Shown here: positions 1-11,112 of the stretch, piece after piece
How positions within the stretch are numbered: the stretch's first letter is position 1
Layout of the letters: each line of letters begins with the position of its first letter
Assembly: GCA_026120185.1 (NCBI GenBank)
Contig: JANUWF010002061.1
Coordinates: forward strand, 3,100,001 to 3,164,000
DNA from: Voacanga thouarsii
Lineage: Eukaryota; Streptophyta; Magnoliopsida; Gentianales; Apocynaceae
Direction: 5' to 3'
DNA length: 64,000 nt
Notes under the pieces: generated by a model
What the model was told of the DNA's origin: nothing
Databases searched by the model: none
What the model saw: only the letters and a program-made list of their open reading frames with translations
Translations under genes and position numbers: made by a program

Positions 1-790
1 TATTTCAAAACTCTCGGAGGCTATCAACAGAAAAAGTTTAGTTTAGCCTAAACTCTTTTGTTTCGTGAATTAAAAAACCTTTTTCGTTCAAACTATTGGG
101 TCATTAATAATTTATTATTTTTTTTGGATCCAATGAGTCTAAAATAATAACCATTAATTATTTATTTCTTGGGCTTATTAAAATCACTCAATAAATAATT
201 AATGAACCAAAATGAATCAAAATAATTATTTAAGCCTTTTTATTGACTAGTTTAGACACAGGTTAATTTTTCTAATTGTTCAATCTGGGTTTAGATCCTA
301 AATAATTAATTAACTAATTAAACTAGAAAATATACTTAATTTCTCTCGTTCTTTTATTTTATTCCAATCCAAAAGTAAATTATATTTTCTGAATAAAATA
401 AAATCAGTTTAATTGAGACCAGTTCCTCAACCTAAAATTAATTAGGAATTACAGGCTATTCCAATGACCAAAAAGACACATTGTATTGGCTACAATGACC
501 AAAATACCATTGCTATATAAATAGTTGTATTTTATATTTTAAATATTTTCTAATATCACTATAAGAAAATATTGAGCCAAATGACAATGTTGTGTTAGTT
601 ATGTCTTCGACCTACAAGTGAAATGACTAAAATACTCCTCTACACACTGCCATGTATTTAGAGAGAAAAGAATGTACTAACACTCCTTTAAAAAATATCT
701 ACCATCTTTAGCCTTCTAACCCATTGAGAATACACCAATGCTTCCTTGGACATGCAAAAATGTAAGGACAATAAGTAAAAGAACACTGGT
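1..790 (-). repeat. LTR fragment, same family as the solo LTR at 32752-34547
   Basis: Read on the minus strand, about 1-720 aligns with about 33470-34170 of the solo LTR. Shared stretches include the TATTTTCTTAT(A/G)GTGATATTA segment, the AAAATACAACTATTTATAT segment and the TGTAGGTCG(A/G)AGAC segment. Similarity fades between 720 and 800. The left end is cut by the window edge. No coding capacity is seen. An open frame on the minus strand at 688-1038 lies mostly in this repeat and resembles no protein I know. Confidence 0.7.
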
Positions 791-2321
791 TCATGAGTTT
801 GAATGACACGAAAGAAATTGCCAATCGACGCCATCAGGTATGACCCGAGTCGTCTCTGTCGTTGCCTCCCAAATGGACTTATTAGGTTTCTCCAACCTTT
901 TTTCCTACTTTGTTTTGCATGCAAAATTGGACCACATTCGTGGTGAGCTTCATTTAGATACTTGTTATTTTGTTGAGAAATTAAGAATTTTTTGGCATTT
1001 TTTATTGAAGGAAGTGAGACCGTTGCTATTGAGAGCACACGAAGCTTTGCTCGGAGATAGTGACCTTTTGGGAGTTTTGAGAAGTTTGAGGAGTTGGGAA
1101 GTGTTTGGCAAGCGCCATTATATGAAATTACTCTTAAGCTTTGGAAAGATGATAATTTTATCGAAAATGAAGGTTGGCTTTGTTAATAACTAAACTTATT
1201 TTGATGATTTTGTTTGTGGTTAAATAATTCTATCGTAATGAATGTTTAATTTCTTACCGTCTTTAATTTGCAATGCTGGATGTTTTTCTTGAAGAATATT
1301 TAGCTGGATAAAAATTTTATTTTTTGGAATTTGTTTTTGGACATTTCAAAAGCCAAATATTGACAATGAATTGCTTTTAACGCAAATTTGATAATTTAGC
1401 TCTTCTAACAATAGGCATATTTCTATATTATGTGTTAATTTTTCATAATTTAGCATCTTCAGTGATGAGGACCTTTGTTTTCTTTGCTTTCAGGTTTTCA
1501 AATTAACCAATGCTATGAGCAAATCATCATACTTGTGTTTGATATGAAAGTTATCTATCGAATAAGAATCATACCTATATTTTCTATATTATGCTGTGAT
1601 CGTATCTATAAATTTAGATGAATTTTTTTATAAAAGTTATATGTTTGTCTCTCTATTAAATAATTTCTTTAGCCATTAAACTTTATAAATTTCAGAAAAC
1701 TAAAGCTTCATAGGAATGGTGAAGACGAAGGCGAAGCATTGATAAAATAGCATTTAAATTAATCAAATGATTAATATAAGAAATTTTGTTGTCATAAATA
1801 TTTAAAAATTAAAAATAATGATTGACGAAAAAATTTTAAAGTAATATATTATTATACATAATATAACTAAAATTATAGAAAAATAATAAATAACTTATTT
1901 CGAGCAACACTCGGGTCGTTTATCTAGTGGTATAGAAAGAACTTTGTCGATTGGTTCTTTGATTTGAACACCTCAACAGTGGTCAAGTATTTTTGTTTAT
2001 TTATTTATTCATTTATTTATGTATTTATTTTAATTTTATTTTAATTAACTTACTATAAGTTATTTATTTTTACTGAGTGGCAAATTGAACCATTGATTTA
2101 AATAAATGATTAGAAATTTATTTGAGATGGAATAGTATATTAATTATAGCTCACCTAATATTTTAACGATTATAAATATAAGTTTAGAAATTAGTTTCTT
2201 AATTCTACCATCCTCATTGAATACTGAAAAAAGAAATATATTTTGAAAATATTTGTTAAAAACTAAAAAAGATAAAAGAGACAAGCATATATTTGGCTTT
2301 TGGGTAACAAGGTGAAATCAA

Positions 2322-2324
<3 letters not shown>
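791..2324. other. AT-rich intergenic stretch
   Basis: No convincing gene. On the plus strand, 1079-1186 reads as a short coding-like tail ending in EGWLC-stop, but upstream frames are broken and I do not recognise it. The rest is AT-rich with TTTA-type simple repeats near 2000-2040. Confidence 0.5.

Positions 2325-2412
<88 letters not shown>
2325..2412. repeat. (CT)n(AT)n compound microsatellite
   Basis: A run of CT dinucleotides (about 2325-2360) passes directly into AT dinucleotides (about 2361-2412). Confidence 0.97.
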
Positions 2413-2415
<3 letters not shown>

Positions 2416-2676
2416 TAGCTGCGGAAGCATACTGTGACATGTGGCAACTTCCATAGTTCCTGTTATGACAAATGATATCATCCTGTGTTGACATGTGGAT
2501 ATATTGAATTTAAATAAAATTTTTTAGTAGTAAATCTAAAGTATTCTGAATACATTGAATTCAAATAAATTGAGATAAAGATTATATGAATTCACTGAAG
2601 ATTATCAGAATACATTGAATTCACAAAAATTGAAATGAAGGTTAGCCACCACTTTAAAACTTTAGTGGTGGTGCTG

Positions 2677-2802
2677 ATGGAGGAGGATGGCAAACAAAAT
2701 GAGGAGGCTCTTCTAATTTCTATGACGGAATGCAGCATTTGTCAGGAGGAAGATTTGGTGAATAATTTGGAGACTCCCGATGCTTGCAGTGAGAGTCTCA
2801 AG
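2677..2802 (+). pseudogene. RINGv (RING-CH) E3 ligase exon fragment
   Basis: An open frame from the ATG at 2677 encodes an acidic lead and then ECSICQEEDLVNNLETP, the first half of a RING-variant (MARCH-like) zinc finger. It stops at a good splice donor (GT at 2803). In the family the next residues are a Cys-x-Cys pair; here the first Cys of the pair is Asp, so the metal site is broken. The second half of the domain, with the CVQRW-type segment, is not seen in the next 1.5 kb. I read it as a dead or captured first exon. An 8-bp stem hairpin (2646-2671) lies just upstream. Intact plant relatives are membrane-associated ubiquitin ligases; that role is inferred from family only. Confidence 0.6.
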
Positions 2803-4480
2803 GTAAAATTATTTGGACCCCTCATTATTGTGTGGCTTAAATTGTTAGGAACATTTGTGCATTTGTGGGGTACAAATTGTTCTAATGAATAATAGAATGT
2901 ATTGATTTCGGGGGTGCAATAAGTTGATAGAATAGAAAGGGTTGGCCTTTGCACCTCTTTTTCCTATTCTTTCAATCGTATACTACCTTCCCGTTTATTG
3001 TGTCTGGTGTTGGGCCAGTTAAGGTATTCGTGATATAGAAATATGTAAACTTTGTTATGATTTTTTACATTAAGGACTAAGGGTTTTGCTTTTTCTGAAA
3101 CGGTTGAATTTTGTGTTTTTTATCATTTGTTGATTGGTCTCATAACCCACTAAGAGAAGGCATGGATTATCATTAGCTTCCAATTGCCATTTCTTTACAA
3201 GATTCTATCAAGGCCCTCAAATCAAATATTCATCATGCTAATATGTTGTAAGTCCTCTCTATTTTTATGTGTCTTTGTGCTTTTATAGGTAATGATAGCT
3301 GCAATTTCTTTTTGGGTTTTTGATGTACTTTACTGAGGAGCAGTACTTTACTGATTGCTCCTCAAGTCTATTCTTGATTAGAAGTCAATCCTTCGCTAAG
3401 GCGTTCTTTCTCAACAACCAGACTTCTTCAATATTGAGCATTTCTTTTCCGGCTTCATTGCACCATCTGATGTGTAAATTGGTTTCCAGGTCATGTGGTC
3501 AACTTGGAACAATAGATTTCCTTCATGTGCAAATGAAGTAATTCTTCAACTGAGGGCAAGTTTTGCCTAGAGTATTTTTGTTATATATTAAAACAAACCA
3601 ACATATCCCTAAAGCAATTGTATAGGCCTTCCTATTCTCAATTAGAAATAGGAAATTTACAATGCATTGTATCTCAGTTGCTATATTTTCGGAATGTCTC
3701 CCCATCATGTTGTGTTTCTTGATATTCAAGATGATGTTTTCTTAGGCTTGCTTGGACTTATGCATTATGCAAAAATGATATGTTCCATCCCTTGAATAAT
3801 GAGAGAGAAAGATGAAGTTATTTGATAACATCTGCCTTGCCTCTTTACATCTTCTGAAAATCAGCTTTCTATTACAAATTGATCTTTGTGGGAACATTTG
3901 GCTTGGGCTTGTGGGTGGTATTGACTAAGCCCTTGCATTTCGAGTCAAGAAAATGAAAGGCTATTGGCATTATCAGCAGAGTATCTGGATTTAGATTCTC
4001 TTTCCTATTTCCTGTTTGTTATCAATGCTGAAGATATGCAAAATTGGCTTTGGGGCAGCAACTTGCCTTGCTCACCTCCGTGACATTTGATACCGACTTA
4101 TACAATGCTGATTAGTTCGAGGGCTATGAGAAGTCTATACCTGTGAATAATGAGAAAGCAGATTATGAAAAAAAATGTTAGGAGTTAAGGGGAAAAAAAT
4201 GGTTGAAAAATAGATTTAAAAATAAATTGTTAATTTCATTATTGATTTTAAATAATTTACATTTATATTTTGTAAAAAATCAAACATCTTCAGTGCACAA
4301 TTCAGATGTGCTTTTTTAATATAAAAATAAATGTGAAAGGTTATTTGAATTGAATTCAAATGAAAGTTATTTGAATTTATATTATTCGAACAGATGAGTT
4401 TTAAAAAAATGTGAAAGGTTATTTTAATTCATTAAATTCAAATGAAAATTATTTGAACTTATTAAATTCATTGAATTAAT
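2803..4480. other. Non-coding stretch after the RINGv fragment
   Basis: No further RINGv exons or other genes are recognised. Short open frames around 3320-3730 have no recognisable domain. The right end runs into the candidate Helitron terminus. Confidence 0.5.
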
Positions 4481-4481
4481 A

Positions 4482-4522
4482 TATTACACAAATTTGTGCA
4501 ATGCACGGGGAATCAAACTAGT
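4482..4522 (+). mobile_element. Candidate Helitron 3' terminus
   Basis: A short palindrome GTGCA-A-TGCAC (4497-4507) is followed about 10 bases later by CTAG (4518-4521) and then T. A hairpin ending shortly before CTRR-T is the signature of a Helitron 3' end. The matching 5' TC end was not found, so the element's extent is unknown. It could run left far enough to include the RINGv fragment. The call rests on one terminus only. Confidence 0.35.
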
Positions 4523-5223
4523 AAGATATATGGAAAAATATAACGTTTAGTTAAATTGGAAGTTTTTATGGAGAAACTCGATTAGAGGGAGAATAAATTT
4601 GAATTTTGAGGGGGGAAATATGGGATCAAAAGATTAAAGTGGTGTTTAACGAGTAAATAATATTTTTTTGAATGTTCATATTATAAATATTTTATTATAT
4701 TTCTAACAATATAACTCATCTTTTATGAGTTTTGAAAGATATTGCTTACTTTTCTATATATTTTATCGATCTTTTTTAAATCTAAAGATGAATGTGTCCT
4801 TAACCATTCAAAATTTCTTATAGACTAATGCCTAAGGAATATTCATAAATAAAAATGATTAATTCACTTTAAATTTCTTGCGTATAAATTTTTAATATAT
4901 ATACTACAATAGCTTAATATATATTGGAGGTTAAAGCTTAAATTTTGTTAACAAAGTTAGCTATTTTACAAGTAATGTAATATTGTTGACTATTAGATTT
5001 ATAGTAAGAAATATTGAATTTATAAGGGCATTCATGTCTTTAAATGGAAGAAAAATCAATAACTATATTCAAAATCAGTAATATTTTTAAAAAAAATTAA
5101 GCAGTCCTTAATATTATTAGTAATTTATTAGAAAAAAGTAATTAGCTTTCATAAAAAGTACTTATTATTTTATTTAGGCAGTAAGTGGGAACTTATTCCC
5201 ATCTCAAACCAAAATAACTTAAT

Positions 5224-5224
<1 letters not shown>
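4523..5224. other. AT-rich stretch, no gene seen
   Basis: Very AT-rich sequence with no recognisable coding frame, repeat terminus or RNA gene. Confidence 0.5.

Positions 5225-5226
<2 letters not shown>

Positions 5227-5290
<64 letters not shown>
5227..5290. repeat. (AAT)n microsatellite
   Basis: About 21 uninterrupted ATA/AAT trinucleotide units. Confidence 0.97.
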
Positions 5291-5291
<1 letters not shown>

Positions 5292-5559
5292 TTAAATAAT
5301 TTCATTTCCCGAAAATTGTCATATACTCATAACCCATTATAGTTTCTCTCATGTACTCTACTTAAACTTTATATCTATATTTCATATTTAATAAATTTTT
5401 ATTATATTTATTCATTTTTATCTCAATTCAATTACTATTAAAATACACTCTTAAAAACCCAATCTAATGTACAGTGACGGTCTTTGATTCATCCACGAGT
5501 GTTGCGAACACACAACCAAGTGGGTCCTACCCTCATACTACAAATCAAATCAGTCTTTA

Positions 5560-5985
5560 GTCTCTAGGCTGGTCCACATAATTACCAGGTTGGCGATATT
5601 GCCAGAGCAATTTTTGCTCAAATGACACATTTCTCCTTCTTTGGTCAATTGAAGTATTCATCTGTACTCTTTACATGTCTCTTTATTCCATAATTCACTC
5701 CTCTTTCTTCTTTCTTTCCTACTCCTACTTCTACTCCTACTCCTACGTAATTATGAATATTCTCTCTCCTCTTTCATCTCATCTCTTCTCTTTCTCATTT
5801 CTCCTTACCCGGCTCCCTCTCCTCTGTTCTCTCTTTCTTCTCTGTCACACATAAATCTCCTTCACTATTATCTTCTCTCTTCTTTCTCCTCTCATGGTAA
5901 ACTATTTGGCAATCTGAAAGTTTTCATCTTGGTTGCTTAATCAAAACTTCACGAAGGCATACTTAAAAAAGTATTACATTCCCGT
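5560..5985 (-). repeat. Dispersed pyrimidine-rich repeat, inverted copy of the one around 38375-44500
   Basis: Read on the minus strand this segment matches 38390-38816 joined to 44399-44500. Shared landmarks are the (GGAGTA)n block beside TAATTA, the GAGTGAATTATG segment, AATTGAC(C/T)AAAGAAGGA, and AATAT(C/T)GCCA. It therefore shows the empty-site form of the repeat that the copia element at 38817-44393 interrupts. No coding capacity is visible; the element class is unknown. Confidence 0.65.
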
Positions 5986-6624
5986 TTATTTTCAGTAAGA
6001 TTTCTTGTGCTTTGTTTCAGCTTTCTTCTTTTTGTTTGTCTATTATCCGATAATGTTCGGATTAATTCTTCGACTTTTCACTCGGTCCTAGTAGTTTCCA
6101 ACTTGTATTTATTGTCTTCGATAGTGATTCTGTTCAAGCTTTTGATAAGTTGTTATCGTTGCCATTTAAGATAAAAGCTCGAATTTTGCTGCCCATTCAT
6201 ATCCTTTTGTTGGTAGAATGATGGATGTGTAAAGAAAAACTAAGAATTAGAATGTGTTTATGGAAACAATAACATCTTTATTGAGTAGAAATACCAATGA
6301 TGGTGTTGTTGAGGATGGAGAGAGTGTTTTAGTACTGCTAAGCATAATGCTATGAATACGATGATTTTAGATTGACTGTGCGATGTCCACTTCCACCTGC
6401 GAATTATTCAAATGCAGTGAATCCTCACCTGCATAATACACAAATCGGATATCAATCTCGACAATGAAATGATTCCAATAAATAAAAAACCATCGCATCA
6501 TCTTTAAAAAAATAAAGTACAAGTGTAAACTTAGAATATTGAAATGTAGACATATATCGACAAAAATTTTCTAAACTATAAAACTAATATGCATATTCTG
6601 CAACAAAACTCAATTATACTTCAA

Positions 6625-7275
6625 GTCACAACAACAGAAAAATGTCAAGGCAGTGCAATTAAAATATTTTGGGCACTAATGTGGATCTAATAAAAGATAA
6701 GACAGCGTAATTAAAATATTTTATGTAAATGAGCAAACCAATCGTCCTTTTCCCTTTCTCATTTTCCCTTTCTGTAACAAAATCGAAGTATTTTTAAATT
6801 CACAACAATAGAAAAATGTCAAGGCAGTACAATTAAAATATTATGCGCACTAATGTTGCTCCAATAAAAGACAAGACATCAAAATTCAAATATTTTATGT
6901 TAAATGAGCAAACCAATCGTCTTTTTCCCTTCCTCTTTATCTCTTTCTGCAATAGAACAACAGAAAAATGTCAGCTTAGTGTAATTAAAATATTATATGC
7001 ACATCTACATTTTCCCTTCCTCCTTGTCTCTTTATCTCCTTAGTCATCCCTCCCCAATTAAAATATTTTGCAAATTAATCGTCTTTTCCCCTTCCTCCTT
7101 ATCCCTTTCTCTCCTTAGTCATCCGTCCCCTCCTGTCATCTACCTTTTCCCCTTCCTCCTTGTCTCTTTCTTTCCTCAGTCCTCCCTCCCCTCTTCTCGT
7201 ATAGAATCTGTTATTTAGCTCTTTCTCTTCCTCTTGTCTCTTTCTCTCCTCAGTCATCCCTCCCTTCTTCCTACA
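6625..7275 (+). repeat. Degenerate tandem array (long and short units)
   Basis: Three copies of a unit starting CAGAAAAATGTCA and followed by AATTAAAATATT begin near 6630, 6806 and 6958 (spacing about 176 and 152). The right part adds about four copies of a roughly 70-base pyrimidine-rich unit containing CCTTCCTCCTTGTCTCTTTC and CTCAGTCATCCCTCCC. Open frames through it are products of the repeat, not genes. Confidence 0.75.
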
Positions 7276-7323
7276 CAGATATATATATCACTTTCTAAGA
7301 AATAGATATTTGTAATTCGTTTG

Positions 7324-8123
7324 AGAAGTGGTCAAATTTTGAATTAGATTCCAAAGAAGAAGATTTCGATGTGTTTTCTTTTCCAATCCAACCATTTCCT
7401 CTTGATCTGCCCGTTCAAGAGATTGCTCCTGCTTTAGATTTTCAATTTGATATGCCCATTCAAAAGACTTCTTTTGATGCTTTTCCTCTGATGGAGGATA
7501 TATTTGTGCATGATCCTTTTTAGTCCGTAATAGATTTTGAATAAAGCCAGAATATGGTTCATGAAATGCATCTTGAAGGTATCACTTCAAACGAAGTTCC
7601 TGTAGAGAAGAAAATAATCAAGAGGTAGAGAAAGGAGAAGGGCAGTAGCTCCAAGACATTATCAAGAGCAACTATTTCGAAGTATTTTTACATGCCACTC
7701 ACTCGGGCGACTAAAGAACTAAATGTTGGCCTAACCATTCTCAAGAAAAGATGTAGGGAGTTGGGAATTCGTTGATGACCTCACAGAAAGTTGATGAGCT
7801 TGGAGACCCTAATCAAGAAAGTTTAGATTCTCTCTCACACACACTTGTAAATAAGTTAATTATATGCTCTCAAGATAACAAAGAACTAATAATTTGAGAG
7901 TATGCCTTTGGATTTATAGGATATGCGAAATGAAGAAGAAGGAGGACATATGGCTGAGAAAAACTTGAGAGAAGTCATTGAGATATTGGAACGTGAGAAT
8001 AAATTGATGGAAGAAATATCTGATACGCAGTTGGAGGACTAAACTAAAAGACTAAGACAAGCATGCTTCAAGGTCAACTATAAGAAGGGAAAAACAAAGA
8101 AACTTGCAGACTTTTATGCATAA
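7324..8123 (+). pseudogene. RKD-type RWP-RK transcription factor pseudogene
   Basis: The main frame (7383-7826) carries an acidic N-terminal region and then a near-complete RWP-RK domain. Visible parts are [40 protein letters not shown] and PHRKLMSLETLIKK. The RRW of the signature motif is hit by two tandem TGA stops (7773-7778). More in-frame stops are TAG 7521, TAA 7542, TAG 7626 and TAG 7824, and a 1-base frameshift lies near 7380. After a probable intron, 7929-8123 encodes the C-terminal coiled coil (EILERENKLMEE...) and the RLRQACFK(V)NYKK tail, with one more stop (TAA 8040). Intact RKD proteins are nuclear regulators of egg-cell and early-embryo programmes. This copy cannot make one. 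Several stops are what C-to-T or G-to-A changes would give. Confidence 0.85.
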
Positions 8124-9500
8124 CACATGATACAACACAATGTTGAAAAAATTACTTCTTCAAGTATTCCCTTTCTCCCCTTACAGATGTTATTTTGTTA
8201 GTTGTTTTTAATAACCAAAAGCTTTTGTTAGTTGTTCCATAATCAAAAACTGATACTAAAAGAATTTGCCTTAAATTGAATTCAACCTTCCCTGCAAAAT
8301 ACTATCCCATCTCCCAACTTTCCACAAGGAGAATCAAACATTAGCAAAAAAGTAAAAATCTTTAGAAAATAATAGAGGGGTTAGAAGCATTCCTTATAAG
8401 TAATAAATTTTAAAAAATAATAAATATTAAAAATTAGAAAGAGTAGTTAATTAGAGGGGTTAGAAGAATTCCTTATAAGTAATAAATTCAAGCTTACAAT
8501 TTATACTGTTGAACTATCTCTTAAAAAATAAAAAGAAGAATCAACAAAAGTAGAATCATAATTCTCAACAGAATGATAGAATGATCTTGTGAAAAGAGTC
8601 TAAAAGCAATAATATTACAAAGAAACTCACCCATAATAACAATAAAGGAAAAAATGTTGTCAGAAAGCAAGAACAATGAAGAAAATTATATAAAGTGGAA
8701 TTCTAGATTGCTAAAATTCATTAAGTCGACTAAGTATTTAACATTTGGAAAATGCTTACTAAATTTTACCATCTACAGAAGAAAGTAAGGATAGGCCCCT
8801 CGCTCCAAAACACACACACATACATATGTTATGTAATTATGGGAGGACTTGGAGAGAAAATTTTGATGCATATGTGTTTTCATGAAAGAATCAAAATGAA
8901 AATGCCACAAACAGACATCCCGGTCAAGATATATATAGGATTTACGACCTTGTATAGAACAATTGTAGGAGATCAATCTTACTTCTGTTTAATATGGAAA
9001 ATAGCTTCAAGTTATGCTCAGTAGCTACAGCTCCGTTCTCTTTGACTTAATTGAATGTCACAATTTTGAGGTGGCCACCCACGCATTATAGAGACTTCTC
9101 TGGTCAAAATATCAAGGAAAAATCATTCAGCAAAATATTAGAGTAAAATTTCTCATTGGGAAAACATAACTCTAGATTCCTTAATAAAATAAAACTTTAA
9201 TTTCTAATTGGTTAGATTGCATCAATAATTCCACTCTTGTTACTCTACTTGACCAAAAAATCTAAAAGCTACTCAATCATGAATGGAACCAATAAATAAC
9301 AGATCTAAAGAGTTAAGGAAGCTTTTTTTTTCTTTAGTGCTGATTTGAATTTTGTGTTAAGTTTTAATATAAGATGGAATATTCAAATTCAAACAGAAAA
9401 AATTACATAAAAAAATTACTATACCATTATAAAAATTAAGATAAAAAAATTATTTGTTAGAAGAAAAATGCAAACTAAACTGAGCTTTGTCAAATTTGCA
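8124..9500. other. Intergenic stretch with a 79-bp-spaced direct repeat
   Basis: A segment containing TAGAGGGGTTAGAAG and CCTTATAAGTAATAAATT occurs at 8373-8409 and again at 8452-8488. No R2 repeat of the downstream MYB gene is visible here. The small open frame at 8752-9024 has no recognisable domain. Confidence 0.55.
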
Positions 9501-9501
9501 G

Positions 9502-9915
9502 AAAGGCAAGTGGACTGATGAAGAAGACATGATACTGATCGAAGCACGCAGACAACTGGGAAACAGATGGACAGAAATCACAAGAAGGTTACTTGGAAGG
9601 AGTGAAAATAACATCAAGAATCATTGGAATGCAACGAAGAGAAGACGGCCGACACCAAGAGCTATCAATGCTATCGGGACCAACATTCTCTTGCAAAACT
9701 ACATTAACAGCTTGAGCTCGACTTCAGACAACGCAAATGATGAACAAGAAGAAAGTCTGTATGCAGATTCCATCCTTACAAGCGTCGATGCTGCAGTAAT
9801 CAATTCAGAGATCTCGCACTCACATTGGAACTCTGTAGCTCATCTAGTTTCAGCTTCTGGTTTGGGTGGTGGAATGGGGAGGTGGACTTTGTCTTTTCCA
9901 GTGGCTTTCCAGTAG
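9502..9915 (+). pseudogene. Orphan last exon of an R2R3-MYB (MYB98/MYB118-like)
   Basis: A splice acceptor (TTGCAG, ending 9501) opens an exon that encodes one complete MYB R3 repeat, KGKWTDEEDMILIEARRQLG then NRWTEITRRLLGRSENNIKN and HWNATKRR. About 85 more residues follow to a TAG at 9913. The three spaced R3 positions (W, an aliphatic at the first helix, and W) and the NNIKNHWN signature are present. This matches the subgroup with MYB98, MYB115 and MYB118, in which the last exon begins at the R3 boundary. No R2 exon is found upstream in the window, so the gene is 5'-truncated unless a very long intron reaches out of view. It lies 1.4 kb from the RKD pseudogene on the same strand. Confidence 0.7.
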
Positions 9916-11065
9916 CCTGTAGCAGTGGCTCTGTTTGTCCTTCACATAGGCAGACACCTTTGTGCATGATGCTGACATAGAAACGGTGTGGGCAAAATTT
10001 GCAGACAGAGAAACGGAGTGTTGCTCTGGTGAAAGCAAGGGGTGCGTGCTAGATTGGCAAAGTTGGAAAATGAAAGACAAACAGCTTTTTTCCACTTTAG
10101 CCTTTTGCAATAATCCCTCTGTCTTTTCCCTTTTAGAAAAATATCACTTTATAACTTTTTCCACAGCATCTCAAGGAATGCATCATTTGCTTATTTTCCT
10201 CTTCTAATTTCAAACGGTTTATAGCGCCTGTCGGTGACTCTTGTGGAGTAAGGAGGAATAAAATCAACCCATGATAATTCAATCACTAATGAAAATAATA
10301 ACACAAATAAATGAATAATTTAAATAAAAATTATTAATGACATTAAAAAGAATTAAAATTTTAATAATATAAATAATATAAAAATATTATAATGATATGA
10401 TTCAAATTTGAAAAGAGAATTAAAAATATATAAAAATAAATTTGATTAAAAAGAGAAAACATAATATTTTATAAATAAATTATAATTTTTAAAAATAAAA
10501 ATATTTATATTAAAAATTTTAGATGCATTCGTTCTATCATATTGTCTTATGGTGTATAAAAGAATGAATAATTTTTAGATTTTCTAATAAAATGATATGG
10601 TTTAAAATCTCGTCTATTTATACTTTTATATACAAGATAAATCTAAATATTGTGTGGAAAGAATTTTTTTTTAAAAAAATTGAATGGTATAATAAAATTA
10701 AGCGTCAATATTTAATCAACATCAATTTTGTGTAAAGAGGGGGAGATAAAATGATAGAAAGAATAATATAAAAATATAAATATTTATAATTTAATATATT
10801 TATGAGATTTCAAAATTAAATTCTTAAATATTCAAATTAGATTTTATTAAAATTTAAATATAATTATAAGTTTTAAATTCAAATCGAGCTTATACAATTT
10901 GATAAAGGCTAAGTTATATTTCTATGAGAGGTTAAAATCCATTAATTTTATTACCTATATTGTTCTCTATATTTTTCATTAACTTTCTACATTAATATCT
11001 CAACTTCAAAATTTTCACAATAGGATATTTGAACTTTTAAAACTAATTTATATTAGCATGTGTAT
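9916..11065. other. AT-rich intergenic stretch
   Basis: Downstream sequence of the MYB exon, then strongly AT-rich DNA. No gene, RNA or element terminus is recognised. Confidence 0.5.
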
Positions 11066-11112
11066 ATGTGTGTGTGTGTGTGTGTATACACATATGTACA
11101 TGTGTGTGTGTG
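11066..11112. repeat. (TG)n microsatellite at the left border of the viral locus
   Basis: TG dinucleotide tracts interrupted by a short TATACACATATG block directly abut the first viral base (about 11113). Confidence 0.95.

Noticed and set aside
840..1193. 117-codon open frame on the plus strand and an overlapping frame on the minus strand
   Set aside because: No domain recognised; coding-like sense switches frame near 1060-1080, so it is at best a remnant.
1905..1985. tRNA-like or SINE-like stretch (TTATCTAGTGGTATAG with a later TTTGAAC)
   Set aside because: The A-box-like and B-box-like words are weak, the cloverleaf cannot be drawn, and no target duplication or poly-A/T tail is clear.
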